Of a DNA stretch of 64,000 bases, positions 38,115 to 47,187 are shown piece after piece. The first letter of the stretch is position 1, and every line of letters starts with the position of its first letter. The notes below the pieces were generated by a model. That model ran no database searches. It was not told the origin of the DNA and saw nothing but the letters and a program-made list of their open reading frames with translations. Origin of the DNA: Selenomonas sp. AB3002 (GTDB lineage Bacteria; Bacillota; Negativicutes; Selenomonadales; Selenomonadaceae); NCBI RefSeq assembly GCF_000702545.1, contig NZ_JNIO01000008.1, positions 620,001-684,000 of the forward strand. The letters are read 5' to 3'. The position numbers and the translations under genes are program-made.

Positions 38115-38297
38115 ATGAAAAAGGTTATGAGCCTGGCTTTGGCAGCCGCATTTGTCGCAGGGGTACAGGGTATGGCTTTGGCCAGCACGCCGCAGATGGT
38201 CATGCTGGACGAAGAAGTTATCCTGGAAGTGGACGAGCCGGTAGAGTCCGGTGACATTCTCGTGGACGAGGATGGAGAAGTCTGGGAAGTCCAGTAA
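38115..38297 (+). CDS. Tiny exported acidic protein (60 residues)
   Basis: A 60-residue precursor with a clear signal peptide (MKKVMSLALAAAFVAGVQG, cleaved after ALA near 23). The mature part is about 36 residues, strongly acidic: roughly 14 Asp/Glu, no Lys or Arg, no Cys. It ends in two repeated hairpin-like phrases (LDEEVILEVDEPVE, ILVDEDGEVWEVQ). Family not recognised. ATG 38115 has GAAAGGGG upstream; frames starting further upstream would hide the signal peptide. It has its own promoter and a strong terminator. Function could be metal or cell-envelope binding, but this is a guess. Confidence 0.75.
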   Translation: MKKVMSLALAAAFVAGVQGMALASTPQMVMLDEEVILEVDEPVESGDILVDEDGEVWEVQ

Positions 38298-38320
38298 AGA
38301 AAATATCTGAAGTTTTTAAG

Positions 38321-38356
38321 AAAAGCACCCGTCCAGACTTCGGGCGGGTGCTTTTG
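38321..38356 (+). terminator. Intrinsic terminator of the small acidic protein gene
   Basis: An 11-bp stem AAAAGCACCCG/CGGGTGCTTTT (38321-38331 with 38345-38355). The A/T flanks would let it work in both directions. Confidence 0.85.
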
Positions 38357-38392
38357 GAATAAAGAGAAATGAGCAAGCATAGATAAAACGAT

Positions 38393-38434
38393 AAAAAACT
38401 GCACGGTCAAAGAATCTTTGCCGTGCAGTTTTTT
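38393..38434. terminator. Bidirectional terminator between convergent units
   Basis: A 14-bp perfect stem (A6 plus CTGCACGG at 38393-38406; CCGTGCAG plus T6 at 38421-38434) with an inner CAAAG/CTTTG extension. It ends the minus-strand ABC operon and backs up the terminator at 38321. Confidence 0.9.
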
Positions 38435-38456
38435 AGGTTGCATTGTCAAAACTTAT

Positions 38457-40013
38457 TCATTCTACGTCCAGGTCAGCAGTCACCTGATAGTAATCGCAGG
38501 CATGGGAGGTGTAGTTCTTCACATTGGCCTTGGAAATCATGCTCATCTTCAGGAAGGAGCAGAAGACAAAGGCGTGGTCATCCAGGATGACCTGCTGCAT
38601 CTCAAGGGCCAGCTGGGCGCGCTTGGCCGGGTCGAACTCGCGGCTAAGCTGTGCTTCCAGGGCATCCAGCTTCTCGTTTTTGTACTTGCCCTGATTCTTG
38701 GTAGCATTTGAGGTGGCAAAGACGGTGAACCAATATTCAGGGTCACCCGTAGGAGCCTGGACATTGGCCATGGCGTAGACATCCCAGGCTTTGGGGTCCT
38801 TTACTACCTGGTTATTGTCAGCGGTGTTGTTGATATCTACTTCCATGCCGATATCCTTGAGGGTGGCCTGGGCAGATTCTGCCAGCAGGGGAAGTTCCTG
38901 ACGGCTTGGGTAGGTGAGCCATTTCACGACGAGTTTCTTGCCGTTCTTCTCTCTGATACCGTCTCCATCAGTGTCTGTCCAGCCCGCATTTTCCAGTACC
39001 TTTTTGGCTCCCTCCGGGTCAAATTTCTCTGCCTTCACTTTGTCGCCACCAAAGGCAGGCCCAGCAGGGAAGACACCGTTGGCAGGGAAGCCATTGCCAT
39101 CCAAAAGCTTATTGACAAAGTTTTCCTTGTCGATGCCCATGGAAATGGCCTGGCGCACTGCCGGGTCGGCACAGACGGAATCCGGGTCGAAGTTCATCTT
39201 GCCGAAGAAGCAGCGGGAGGTGGAAATCTGGGAGATAGTGTACTTGTCATTGCGGAACAGGGGATAGCTTTCGTAAGCCATGCCGTAGGCAGCCTGTACT
39301 TCCCCGGACTGGAGTGCATTGGCGAGGGTATTGCCATCGGTGATGGTGCGGATGGTGATCTTATCCAGTTTTGGTGTGCCACCCCAGTAGTTCTCGTTTT
39401 TCTTGAGAGTCAAGTGGTCATCGGTTTTCATGTCCGTGGCTATGTAGGGGCCGGTGCCTGCCACCAGACCGTTTTCAAAGCCCGCGTCCACATCAATGAT
39501 GCAGCCGTAAGGGTCGCCCAGATAATTCAGCAGGGCAGGCTTGGGCTCGGTGGTCTTGATGATGAGTTCCATGCCATTTGCCTCCATGGAGGCAATCTTC
39601 AGATCCTGTGCTGCCCGCTTGTTGCTGGCAACCAGATGCTCGAAGCACTGCTTGACAGCTGCGGCATCAAGTTTGCGGCCAGAGGAAAAGGTTACATTAT
39701 CCCGCAGGGTGAACTTCCAGGTGAGCTCATCCAGATTTTCCCACTTGACAGCCAGCCAGGGCTGGATTTCCATGTTATCCGTATACTTGATAAGCGTTTC
39801 GCCAACACCATAGCGAATGCAGGCCCAGCCGGCATAGGCGTTGTGGGGATTGACATCAGGCTCCTCGTTGGAGCTGTTGAAGGTGGTGTCGCCGATGGTG
39901 AGCATCTTCTGTCCGCCGGTAGTGGCAGCCTTGTCGCTGCCGCAGCCAGCCATGACTCCCAGGCTCAGGCAGACGCCCAAAGCCAGGGCTGTGAGTTTCT
40001 TCCAGTTGTGCAA
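38457..40013 (-). CDS. Peptide/nickel-type ABC transporter, substrate-binding lipoprotein
   Basis: SBP family 5 solute receptor of 518 residues. A lipoprotein signal (LGVCLSLGVMAGC, Cys near 24) shows it is membrane-anchored outside the inner membrane. The mature protein has the family start TFNSSNEEPDVNPHNAY, YGVGETLIKYTDNMEIQPWLA, a YWGGTPKLDKI segment and a DTDGDGIREKNGKK calcium-like loop. It is last in the operon, 32 nt after the second ATPase. The NikB-like permease suggests nickel or a metallophore, but di/oligopeptides remain possible. Confidence 0.88.
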   Translation of the reverse strand: MHNWKKLTALALGVCLSLGVMAGCGSDKAATTGGQKMLTIGDTTFNSSNEEPDVNPHNAYAGWACIRYGVGETLIKYTDNMEIQPWLAVKWENLDELTWKFTLRDNVTFSSGRKLDAAAVKQCFEHLVASNKRAAQDLKIASMEANGMELIIKTTEPKPALLNYLGDPYGCIIDVDAGFENGLVAGTGPYIATDMKTDDHLTLKKNENYWGGTPKLDKITIRTITDGNTLANALQSGEVQAAYGMAYESYPLFRNDKYTISQISTSRCFFGKMNFDPDSVCADPAVRQAISMGIDKENFVNKLLDGNGFPANGVFPAGPAFGGDKVKAEKFDPEGAKKVLENAGWTDTDGDGIREKNGKKLVVKWLTYPSRQELPLLAESAQATLKDIGMEVDINNTADNNQVVKDPKAWDVYAMANVQAPTGDPEYWFTVFATSNATKNQGKYKNEKLDALEAQLSREFDPAKRAQLALEMQQVILDDHAFVFCSFLKMSMISKANVKNYTSHACDYYQVTADLDVE

Positions 40014-40045
40014 AATAATCCCTTCCTTTCAAAAAATAAGCTATA

Positions 40046-40801
40046 TCATAGAACACTCTCAATCAGCTTCTTTGTATAAGCCTCATGAGGTTGCCTTATA
40101 ACGTCGTCAGGCGTTCCTTCTTCCACAATCCTGCCTTCATGCATGACTATCACTCTGTCGCAGAAGTCCTGCACCAGGGCAATGTCATGGCAGATAAACA
40201 GATAGGCCATCGTGTGCTCTTTCTGCAGCTGCTGCAACAGCTGCAATATCTCTGCCTGCACAGTCACATCCAGGGCGGAGGTGGCCTCGTCCAGTATCAG
40301 CAGCTTCGGCTCGATGGCCAAAGCCCTGGCAATGGCTGCCCTTTGGCATTGCCCGCCGCTGACCTCATGGGGATAGCGGTTGGCAAACTCTTTGGACAGG
40401 CCACAGAGGGAGAGCAGTTTCAGGCATTCCTCAAGGGCAGCCGCTTTCTTCAGGCCGTGGTTGAGCAGGCTTTCCATGATGCCGTCCCCCAGGGTCAGCC
40501 GGGGGTCAAAGCTTTCAATGGGGCTCTGGAAGACCATCTGCATTTTCTTGTAGGCCTCTTTGAGCCGCTTTCCCCTAGCGTGGGTGATATCATCGCCCTC
40601 CAGGAAAATCTTTCCGTTGCTGGCATCTGTCAGTCGGGTGACAAGTCTGGCCACGGTGGTCTTGCCGCTGCCGCTTTCCCCGATAATGGCCAGCTTTTCA
40701 CCCTGCTTCAGTGAAAAATTCACATCGTCCACTGCAAGGACTTCCCTATCCTTGGAGGAAAAGACCTTGCGCAGGTGCTCTGCTTTCAGTATCTCTGCCA
40801 A
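40046..40801 (-). CDS. ABC transporter ATP-binding protein (DppF/NikE type)
   Basis: Second ATPase of the importer, 251 residues. Walker A GESGSGKTTVARLV (near 38), Q-loop MQMVFQSPIESF, signature VSGGQCQRAAIARALA, Walker B LLILDEATSALD and the H-loop FICHDIALVQ are all present, so it should be active. It starts 4 nt after the previous ATPase stop. Confidence 0.92.
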   Translation of the reverse strand: MAEILKAEHLRKVFSSKDREVLAVDDVNFSLKQGEKLAIIGESGSGKTTVARLVTRLTDASNGKIFLEGDDITHARGKRLKEAYKKMQMVFQSPIESFDPRLTLGDGIMESLLNHGLKKAAALEECLKLLSLCGLSKEFANRYPHEVSGGQCQRAAIARALAIEPKLLILDEATSALDVTVQAEILQLLQQLQKEHTMAYLFICHDIALVQDFCDRVIVMHEGRIVEEGTPDDVIRQPHEAYTKKLIESVL

Positions 40802-40805
40802 ATCT

Positions 40806-41585
40806 TCACCTCCTCAGCCTGGGCATGGCGGCCAGCAGTTTCCTGGTATAGGGGGAGGAAGGATGGGCCATGACCTCGGCAGTTTTGCCGTACTCCATGG
40901 CCCTGCCTCCCTGCATCACCAGCATCTTGTCTGCCATGGCCCGCACCACGCCCATATTGTGAGTCACTAAAATAATGGCGGTACCGAAGAGCTGACGGGC
41001 CAGCAGCATTTCTTCTATGACCTGTTTCTGCACAGTCACGTCCAGGGCGGAGGTGGGTTCGTCGGCCAAGAGCAGCTTGGGCTTCAGGAGCATGGCAGCT
41101 GCCACGCCTACCCTTTGCTGCATGCCTCCGGAGAGCTCAAAGGGATAGCTTTGCAGGATGCGCTTTGGTTCCGTAAAGCCGAACTTCTCCAAAAGTTCCA
41201 TAGCAGCTTTTTCAGTTTGTCCCTTATCCTTATGCCCTTTGGCTTCCATCATTTCCTGCAGCTGCACACCCACGGTGCGGATGGGGCAGAAGCTGGCTCC
41301 GGCATTTTGGAAGATCATGCCGATGCCGCTGCCGGAGATGGCCCGCAGTTCCTCAGGCGGGAGGTCGGGCAAATCCCGACCTTCGTAATAAATATCCCCC
41401 CTGGTTACCAGACCGTCCTTGCCCAGCATGCCCAGGGCGGCTTTCAGCAGGGTGGATTTGCCACTGCCGCTTTCGCCCACGATGCCCAGAATCTCTCCCT
41501 GTCCAAGAGAGAAGCTGATGTCCTGTACCATGAGCTGGCCGTTGTAGCTGACGTCCACGTGTTCATAGCTAATAATCTCTGCCAC
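40806..41585 (-). CDS. ABC transporter ATP-binding protein (DppD/NikD type)
   Basis: First ATPase, 259 residues. Walker A GESGSGKSTLLKA (near 37), signature LSGGMQQRVGVAAAML, Walker B LLLADEPTSALD and VTHNMGVVRAMAD. All catalytic motifs are intact. It lies 3 nt downstream of the second permease gene and forms a heterodimer with the next ATPase by family knowledge. Confidence 0.92.
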   Translation of the reverse strand: MAEIISYEHVDVSYNGQLMVQDISFSLGQGEILGIVGESGSGKSTLLKAALGMLGKDGLVTRGDIYYEGRDLPDLPPEELRAISGSGIGMIFQNAGASFCPIRTVGVQLQEMMEAKGHKDKGQTEKAAMELLEKFGFTEPKRILQSYPFELSGGMQQRVGVAAAMLLKPKLLLADEPTSALDVTVQKQVIEEMLLARQLFGTAIILVTHNMGVVRAMADKMLVMQGGRAMEYGKTAEVMAHPSSPYTRKLLAAMPRLRR

Positions 41586-41588
41586 GGC

Positions 41589-42443
41589 TTACCTCCTGTT
41601 TTTCGGATCCAGATAATCCCGCAGGGTATCACCAAGCAGGTTGAAGATTATCACGGAAATGAAGATGGCAAAGCCAGGTGCCAAAGTCACCCATGGCTGG
41701 GTAGGCAAGAGATTGCGGGTATCGCTCATCATGCTGCCCCATTCAGGGATAGGAGGCTTGGCTCCAAGTCCCAGGAAGGAGAGTCCCGCCAGTTCCATCA
41801 TCATGGTGCCGATATCCAGCATGGCAGTAACTAGGATGGGGCCGGAGATATTGGGCAGAACGTGCTTGCAGATAAGCTTCAGGGTGCTGCTGCCAGCCAT
41901 TTTGGCTGCCTGCATATAGGCGGCTGACTGCTGGGCCAGGGTCTGGCTGCGTGAGAGGCGCGCGTATTTGGGCCAGCTGATGGCCGCCAGGGCAAAGATG
42001 GCATTGTGTACGCCGCCCCCCAGCACCGCTGCCACAGCCAGGGCGAATACCAGCCCCGGGAAAGCTAGGAACATATCTGACAGACGCATGAGGACGGTAT
42101 CAACCTTTTTCCCTGCCCAGGCACAGATAATGCCAATGAGGCTGCCGAAGACGGTGATGAAGCCAACCAGCAGCAGGGTGGATAAGATGCTGGTCTTGCT
42201 GCCTGCGATGACCCGGGAGAGCATATCACGTCCATAGCGGTCAGCTCCCAGCAGATGCTCAGAGGAGGGAGGTGCCTTGGCCAGGGAGAGATCCTGCAAA
42301 TAAGGATCGTAGGGGCAGAGATATTCGCTGAAAAAAGAGGCGATGATCAGCAGCAGGGCCAGGGCAGAGAAAAAGCAGAGCTTCTTTTGCAATTGGTTCT
42401 GCCGTACTTTCTGTACGCGTATGGTGGGGGCTCCTTTGTTCAT
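41589..42443 (-). CDS. ABC transporter permease (DppC/NikC type)
   Basis: A 284-residue inner-membrane permease. The first helix is about 22-40 (LCFFSALALLLIIASFFSEY), followed by the OppC-type external segment with HLLGADRYGRDMLSRVI. Further helices follow, and the cytoplasmic EAA-like loop lies near YMQAAKMAGSSTLKLICKHV. It overlaps the upstream permease stop by 4 nt (ATGA). Confidence 0.92.
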   Translation of the reverse strand: MNKGAPTIRVQKVRQNQLQKKLCFFSALALLLIIASFFSEYLCPYDPYLQDLSLAKAPPSSEHLLGADRYGRDMLSRVIAGSKTSILSTLLLVGFITVFGSLIGIICAWAGKKVDTVLMRLSDMFLAFPGLVFALAVAAVLGGGVHNAIFALAAISWPKYARLSRSQTLAQQSAAYMQAAKMAGSSTLKLICKHVLPNISGPILVTAMLDIGTMMMELAGLSFLGLGAKPPIPEWGSMMSDTRNLLPTQPWVTLAPGFAIFISVIIFNLLGDTLRDYLDPKNRR

Positions 42444-43381
42444 TTGCTGTTCACCCCCAGCCTTATGCGTGGGTCAAGGTGGTGGTAAAGGAGATCTGCC
42501 ACCAGATTGACAAAGACATATATAATGGCCATCCACATGACATAGGCCTGAATGATGGGGTAGTCACGCATATTGATGGCATCTACCGCCAATTTACCCA
42601 CACCGTCCCACATGAAGATGCTCTCAATAATGGCGGTGCCTCCCAGGAGGCTGCCGATGGACAGGGCCAGCAGGGTCAGGATGGTGAGCATGGCCGCTTT
42701 TATGACGTTCTTCCAGAGGATGATGCTGTCGCTCACTCCCCGGGCCCTGGCTCCCAGCACATAGTCCTTGTTCAGTTCCTCCAGCACGGCGGAGCGCACC
42801 TGTCGCATGTACTTGGCAGACATGGCAATGGAGAGAGTCAGAGTGGGCATGATGGCGCTTTTCACATCCATGCCGCTGGAAATCACTGGCAGCAGCCCCA
42901 GCTGGATGCCAAGGAATTCCATCAGCAGCATGGCCACGAAGAAATTGGGCATGGCGTTGCCCAGGAAAGAGCAAAAGCGCAGGCAAAGGTCAGGTATGCG
43001 GTCATGTTTCACAGCAGCCAAGATGCCCAAGGGCAGGGAAATAATGACCGTCAGCCCGATGGAAAGGACGGTCAGCAGAAGTGTGGCAGGAAGTTTTCTG
43101 AGGAAAGCCGCCAGCACATTTTCTCCCGTCACGTAGCTGGTGCCCATATCCCCGTGGAACATGGCCCAGAGCCAGTTGATATACTGTTGGAGGAAGGGCA
43201 GGTTCAGCCCTAGTTCCGCTTTCTTTTCATCGATGATTTCCTGGGCGACCTCCACGCCCCGGTTGGTATACATCTCCGTCACCGCATCGCTGCCCGCCAG
43301 GTACATGAGCAGGAAGGACAGGAAGGTGATACCAAAGAGGATGGGGAGCAGTTGCAGGAAACGCTTCAGTGCATAATTCAA
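42440..43381 (-). CDS. ABC transporter permease (DppB/NikB type)
   Basis: The 313-residue first permease. N-terminal helix ALKRFLQLLPILFGITFLSF, periplasmic loop, EAA-like loop DYVLGARARGVSDSIILWKN, and near the C-terminus ESIFMWDGVGKLAVDAINMR, which resembles NikB as I recall it. TTG 43381 is preferred because CCTCC (43393-43397) gives GGAGG 11 nt upstream; a longer reading would start at 43423. First gene of the operon. Confidence 0.9.
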   Translation of the reverse strand: MNYALKRFLQLLPILFGITFLSFLLMYLAGSDAVTEMYTNRGVEVAQEIIDEKKAELGLNLPFLQQYINWLWAMFHGDMGTSYVTGENVLAAFLRKLPATLLLTVLSIGLTVIISLPLGILAAVKHDRIPDLCLRFCSFLGNAMPNFFVAMLLMEFLGIQLGLLPVISSGMDVKSAIMPTLTLSIAMSAKYMRQVRSAVLEELNKDYVLGARARGVSDSIILWKNVIKAAMLTILTLLALSIGSLLGGTAIIESIFMWDGVGKLAVDAINMRDYPIIQAYVMWMAIIYVFVNLVADLLYHHLDPRIRLGVNSK

Positions 43382-43424
43382 GGCTGGCAGGGCCTCCTTT
43401 TCAAAAGTCAGGAATGATAACAAT

Positions 43425-43453
43425 AGTATACAAAATAAAAGGGCAGAATTTAA
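43425..43453 (-). promoter_or_regulatory. Putative promoter of the ABC importer operon
   Basis: On the minus strand TTAAAT (43453-43448) and TATACT (43430-43425) with 17-bp spacing. It lies in the gap after ppk, which also holds a C/G-rich hairpin-like stretch. Confidence 0.5.
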
Positions 43454-43492
43454 GCCCCCCAGGGGGTTAGAAGCCCAATGGGAGGCTTGTGA

Positions 43493-45670
43493 TTATTCTT
43501 CATGGTGTCCTATCAACGGCTGAAAAACCTCCGGCTGCTGCCGGGCTTCTTCTTCAAGTTTCCGCAGGCGGGCGCTGTGGCGTTCTGCCTGGTCTATGAA
43601 CTGGGCTTGGGAGTTGAAGGGCTGCTGGCCCCGGCGGTCCTGGCGGACGAAGGTATCATCCCGGAGCACCCTGCCCTTGATATTGTCAGCCCACATATCG
43701 TCAAAGATCTTGTAGAGCCGCTCACGCAAATCATCCTGCTGCACGGGGAACAAGAGCTCCACCCGGCGGTTCAGATTGCGGGTCATCATGTCAGCGGAGG
43801 AGAGGTAAATATCCTCCAGCCCCTCGTTGTAGAAATAGTAGATGCGGCTGTGTTCCAGGAATCTGCCTACAATGGAATGCACCTCAATGTGGTCGCTGAC
43901 TCCCGGGATATCCGTGCGCAGGCAGCATATTCCCCGCACGATGAGCTGTATGGTCACGCCTGCTGCCGAAGCCTCGTAGAGCCTGGCAATGACGTCCGGA
44001 TCTGACAGGGAATTCATTTTCATGCGTATTATGGCCGGACGGCCGTTCCTGGCGGCTTCCATCTCCCTTTCTATTTTCTTGTAGATAAAGGTGCGTATGC
44101 CTCCGGGGGAGATATGGAGCTTATGGAAGTAGGGGGGGCGGGAGTAGCCGGAGAGCATGTTGAAGATATTGGTGGCGTCCACCCCCATGGCCCTGTCGCA
44201 GGTCAGCAAGCCTATATCCGTGTAGAAATGGGCCGTGACATCATTGTAATTGCCGGTGCCAAGGTGCAGGTAACGTCGTATGCCATCATCGTCCCTGCGT
44301 ATCACCAGGGCAATCTTGGAATGAGTTTTAAGGCCAACCAGACCGTAGATAACATGGCAGCCGGTTTTCTCCAGCTGCTTGGCCCAGCGCACGTTGTTCT
44401 GCTCATCAAAGCGGGCCTTGACTTCCACCAATACCGTCACCTGCTTGCCGTGCTGGGCCGCCTTGCCCAGGTATTGGATAATGGGGGAACTGGCGGAGAC
44501 GCGGTAAAGGGTCATCTTGATGGCCAGCACTTTTTCGTCGTTGGCGGCCTGGTGGATGAAGTTGATGACAGATGAAAAGGAGTCATAGGGGTGATGCAGC
44601 AGGAAATCCTGCTGGCGGATGGCGTCAAACATATTGCCATGAACGGAAAGTTCGGCGCTTTCCCTGGCCTTGGGCATCTGCAGCTGCAGGCGGTGGAAAC
44701 TGGAAAATGGTTTGTACCTCAGCTCCTCATGACCTTCGATGGCTCCGGGCAGCTTCTTCAAAAAAGTCAGGTCAATGGGGCCATTGATGCGGTAGACCAT
44801 GGAATCAGGCACCTGCAAGGTCTTGATGAGATGGTCAGCCAGTTCCTCGTCCATGGTGCTTTCCACTTCAAGCCGCATGACAGAGCCATGCTCACGTTCC
44901 CGTAGCTGGGTCTGCACCGCCCTCAGGAGGTCGGAGGTATCCTGTTCTGCCACGTCCAGATCCATATCACGGATAACCCGGTAGGTGCTGGCATTGTCCA
45001 CCTGATAGCCATGGAAAAGACTGGTGAAGAACTCCCGGATAATATCCTCCAACAGCACGAAATCATTGGGGGCATCCGGCAGGCGCATAAAGCGTGGAAA
45101 GAGGTCAGGCACCCTTAGTGTGGCAAAGGCCGAAGCATTGCTTTCCTCGTCCGTCAGATGCAGGGCTATATTCAAGGAATTGTTCTGCAGGAAGGGGAAG
45201 GGCCGTGAGGAGTCATCTGCCATGGGGGTGAGCACGGGGTAGAGTTCGTCATTGTAGTAGCGGCGCAAAAATTCATACTGATGTTCTGACAAGTCACCCA
45301 TCTTGAGCAGGTGAATATTCTCTTTGGCCAGCTGGGGCACCAGAGAGCGGTTGTAGGTAGAGTAGCGCTTTTCTACAGCCTGGTGCTCTCTGAGGTTTAT
45401 TTCCCGGATTTGGTCAATAGGGGTGAGACCAGCCAAATCCAGGGAGTCGATGTTCACTGCGTCCAGCTTGATGAGGGAGGCAACCCGCACCATGAAGAAC
45501 TCGTCCACATTGCTTTGGGAGATGCCCAAAAAGTTAAGCCGTTCCAGCAGTGGATTTTCCGGGTCGCGGGCTTCTTCCAGCACCCTGTCGTTAAAGTCCA
45601 GCCAGCTGAGCTCCCGATTGGTGTAGTAGGCTGTATTCTTGAAATCTATCTTGTCCTTGATTTTTGTCAT
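43493..45670 (-). CDS. ppk1: Polyphosphate kinase
   Basis: Reversibly makes long-chain polyphosphate from ATP; peripheral membrane enzyme. The 725 residues show the N domain (NRELSWLDFNDRVLEEARD), head domain, and the two PLD-like C domains with KARFDEQNNVRWAKQLEK, GLKTHSKIALVIRRD (autophosphorylated His) and HLGTGNYNDVTAHFYTDIG. Near the end are SSADMMTRNLNRRVELLFPV and RILRD-type segments. ATG 45670 has GGAGG 8 nt upstream; a longer frame to 45751 would overlap the upstream gene. The start overlaps the ppx-like stop (ATGA). Confidence 0.95.
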   Translation of the reverse strand: MTKIKDKIDFKNTAYYTNRELSWLDFNDRVLEEARDPENPLLERLNFLGISQSNVDEFFMVRVASLIKLDAVNIDSLDLAGLTPIDQIREINLREHQAVEKRYSTYNRSLVPQLAKENIHLLKMGDLSEHQYEFLRRYYNDELYPVLTPMADDSSRPFPFLQNNSLNIALHLTDEESNASAFATLRVPDLFPRFMRLPDAPNDFVLLEDIIREFFTSLFHGYQVDNASTYRVIRDMDLDVAEQDTSDLLRAVQTQLREREHGSVMRLEVESTMDEELADHLIKTLQVPDSMVYRINGPIDLTFLKKLPGAIEGHEELRYKPFSSFHRLQLQMPKARESAELSVHGNMFDAIRQQDFLLHHPYDSFSSVINFIHQAANDEKVLAIKMTLYRVSASSPIIQYLGKAAQHGKQVTVLVEVKARFDEQNNVRWAKQLEKTGCHVIYGLVGLKTHSKIALVIRRDDDGIRRYLHLGTGNYNDVTAHFYTDIGLLTCDRAMGVDATNIFNMLSGYSRPPYFHKLHISPGGIRTFIYKKIEREMEAARNGRPAIIRMKMNSLSDPDVIARLYEASAAGVTIQLIVRGICCLRTDIPGVSDHIEVHSIVGRFLEHSRIYYFYNEGLEDIYLSSADMMTRNLNRRVELLFPVQQDDLRERLYKIFDDMWADNIKGRVLRDDTFVRQDRRGQQPFNSQAQFIDQAERHSARLRKLEEEARQQPEVFQPLIGHHEE

Positions 45671-47187
45671 GCGTCGGTCCTCCTCTGTTTCAGGCTGGGC
45701 TTGATGCCGTAGAGTTCGTTGAACAGCTGGGCTTTTCGATTGAAGGCCCATTTTTCCAGGGAAAGGTCCTGGGGTGAAAAGGCTGTGAGAATCAGCTGTT
45801 CATTCTTTAGGGATACTGTGAGCTTGCTGATCTTTTGCTGATGGGAATCGTCCAGGGCGTCTGCCAGGCGAAGGATGGCCACCAGCTTGGCAATGGTCAT
45901 TTGCAGCTCCGGGGGCAGGCTGTGGAAATGCAGCTGGTCAGCTCCCGGAGACTCCGTGCTGTGATAGCGGGCAATTTCTGACACAATGGTGTTTTCCTGA
46001 TCTGACAGCCCAATCAGGGGATTGGCTTCCATAATGTAAGCGCTATGATGATAGTGGTTGTGCTGGCTGATGGCATTGCCGATATCGGAAATGGTGGCGG
46101 CTATGCTCAGGAGCAGTCTTTCCCGGCTGCCCAATCGATGGAGTTTTTTCAGCTGGTCGAAGATATGCAGGGCCAGTTTCCGCACCAGGCTGCGATGAGC
46201 CTCTTCTTTGATATAGAGCTGGGCTATGTTTTCTGCCGAGGTCTGGGTGATAATGCCGTAGTCTTTATGGGTGAAGCCAAAATCTGCTCCTGTCTGGATG
46301 GCCAGTCCATCCATGATGTTCAGGCGGGTGAGGTAAAGCTGCTGCGCCTGGGTGTAACTGAGAAGCCTTCTGGCAATAAGAAAGCCGGGCAGGATGCGTC
46401 CAGAAAGACTATCTTCTACATGGAAGTGGTCGCAGATATACTGGCTGGAAGCCTCTCCTGCCTGTTTGAGCTCCTGGCTGAAGGCCGCATAGGGCAACTC
46501 TGTCAGTCGTTTGTTAAGAGGCAGGTAGATATTGTTGAGGGCGGCAAAATCCTGCAGGATCAGACAGGTGTCAGGTTCGCCTCCTGCCAGTTCTGATTTC
46601 AGATAATCCAGCTTGCTGGAGATGTAATCGTCAAGCACCTCATTGGGGTCGTTGGCAGAGTTGCGCAGAGCCTGGGAAAGCTGGTCCAGCTCCAGATACC
46701 CCAGGCCGATATTCCAGGCCTGCACGAATTCCTCCTGGCTGAACTTGAAAAGGGTCACTGCCGCCGACCCCATGTACAGGAGATACACCGTGCGTCCGGC
46801 AAAGCTGTGGAAAGCCTTGGTATGCCCCATGAGAGACAGGGCCCGAAAGTAGTTTATCTGACTGGTATTAAGCCAATTGACTTTGACACCGGAACGCAGG
46901 AGAATTTGCTCGGAGAGATACCTGGCGCTCACATCGTCTATGAGCTGCTGGCTGGCCCAGAACTTGTAAGACTTGACCCCGTAGTCTGCCATAAGCTGCA
47001 GGAAGCCTGTGAGGGAAAAGACTATCTTGGTTATCTCATTCTGGTATATTTCCGATTTGTCCGCCGTCTGCACAAAATTGGCCGAGGATACCCGCTCTAT
47101 GAGCTCATGGGTCTTGAGGTTTACAATCATGAGTTCCAGCCTGGTGGTGCTCATGTAAATGATACCGAATAATTTCTTGCCTGCCAT
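45667..47187 (-). CDS. Ppx/GppA-like protein with HD domain, degenerate phosphatase motifs
   Basis: A 506-residue protein in the position of exopolyphosphatase. The N-terminal half keeps the actin-like fold pattern, but the usual DxGSNSxR start is replaced by IIYMSTTRLELMIVN. The DxGGGSxE-type loop reads LYMGSAAVTLF, and the Glu-containing SGxEEA motif appears as NTSQINYFRAL. The C-terminal half is HD-like (ISDIGNAISQHNHYHHSAYI). It may bind rather than cleave polyphosphate or (p)ppGpp. It is coupled to ppk by a 4-nt overlap. A TATAAT lies upstream (47236-47231). Confidence 0.78.
   Translation of the reverse strand: MAGKKLFGIIYMSTTRLELMIVNLKTHELIERVSSANFVQTADKSEIYQNEITKIVFSLTGFLQLMADYGVKSYKFWASQQLIDDVSARYLSEQILLRSGVKVNWLNTSQINYFRALSLMGHTKAFHSFAGRTVYLLYMGSAAVTLFKFSQEEFVQAWNIGLGYLELDQLSQALRNSANDPNEVLDDYISSKLDYLKSELAGGEPDTCLILQDFAALNNIYLPLNKRLTELPYAAFSQELKQAGEASSQYICDHFHVEDSLSGRILPGFLIARRLLSYTQAQQLYLTRLNIMDGLAIQTGADFGFTHKDYGIITQTSAENIAQLYIKEEAHRSLVRKLALHIFDQLKKLHRLGSRERLLLSIAATISDIGNAISQHNHYHHSAYIMEANPLIGLSDQENTIVSEIARYHSTESPGADQLHFHSLPPELQMTIAKLVAILRLADALDDSHQQKISKLTVSLKNEQLILTAFSPQDLSLEKWAFNRKAQLFNELYGIKPSLKQRRTDA

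Noticed and set aside
43431-43492. C/G-rich hairpin after ppk as a strong terminator
   Set aside because: Several short alternative stems (CCCCC/GGGGG, AAGCC/GGCTT) compete and the T-tract is poor, so no confident call was made.
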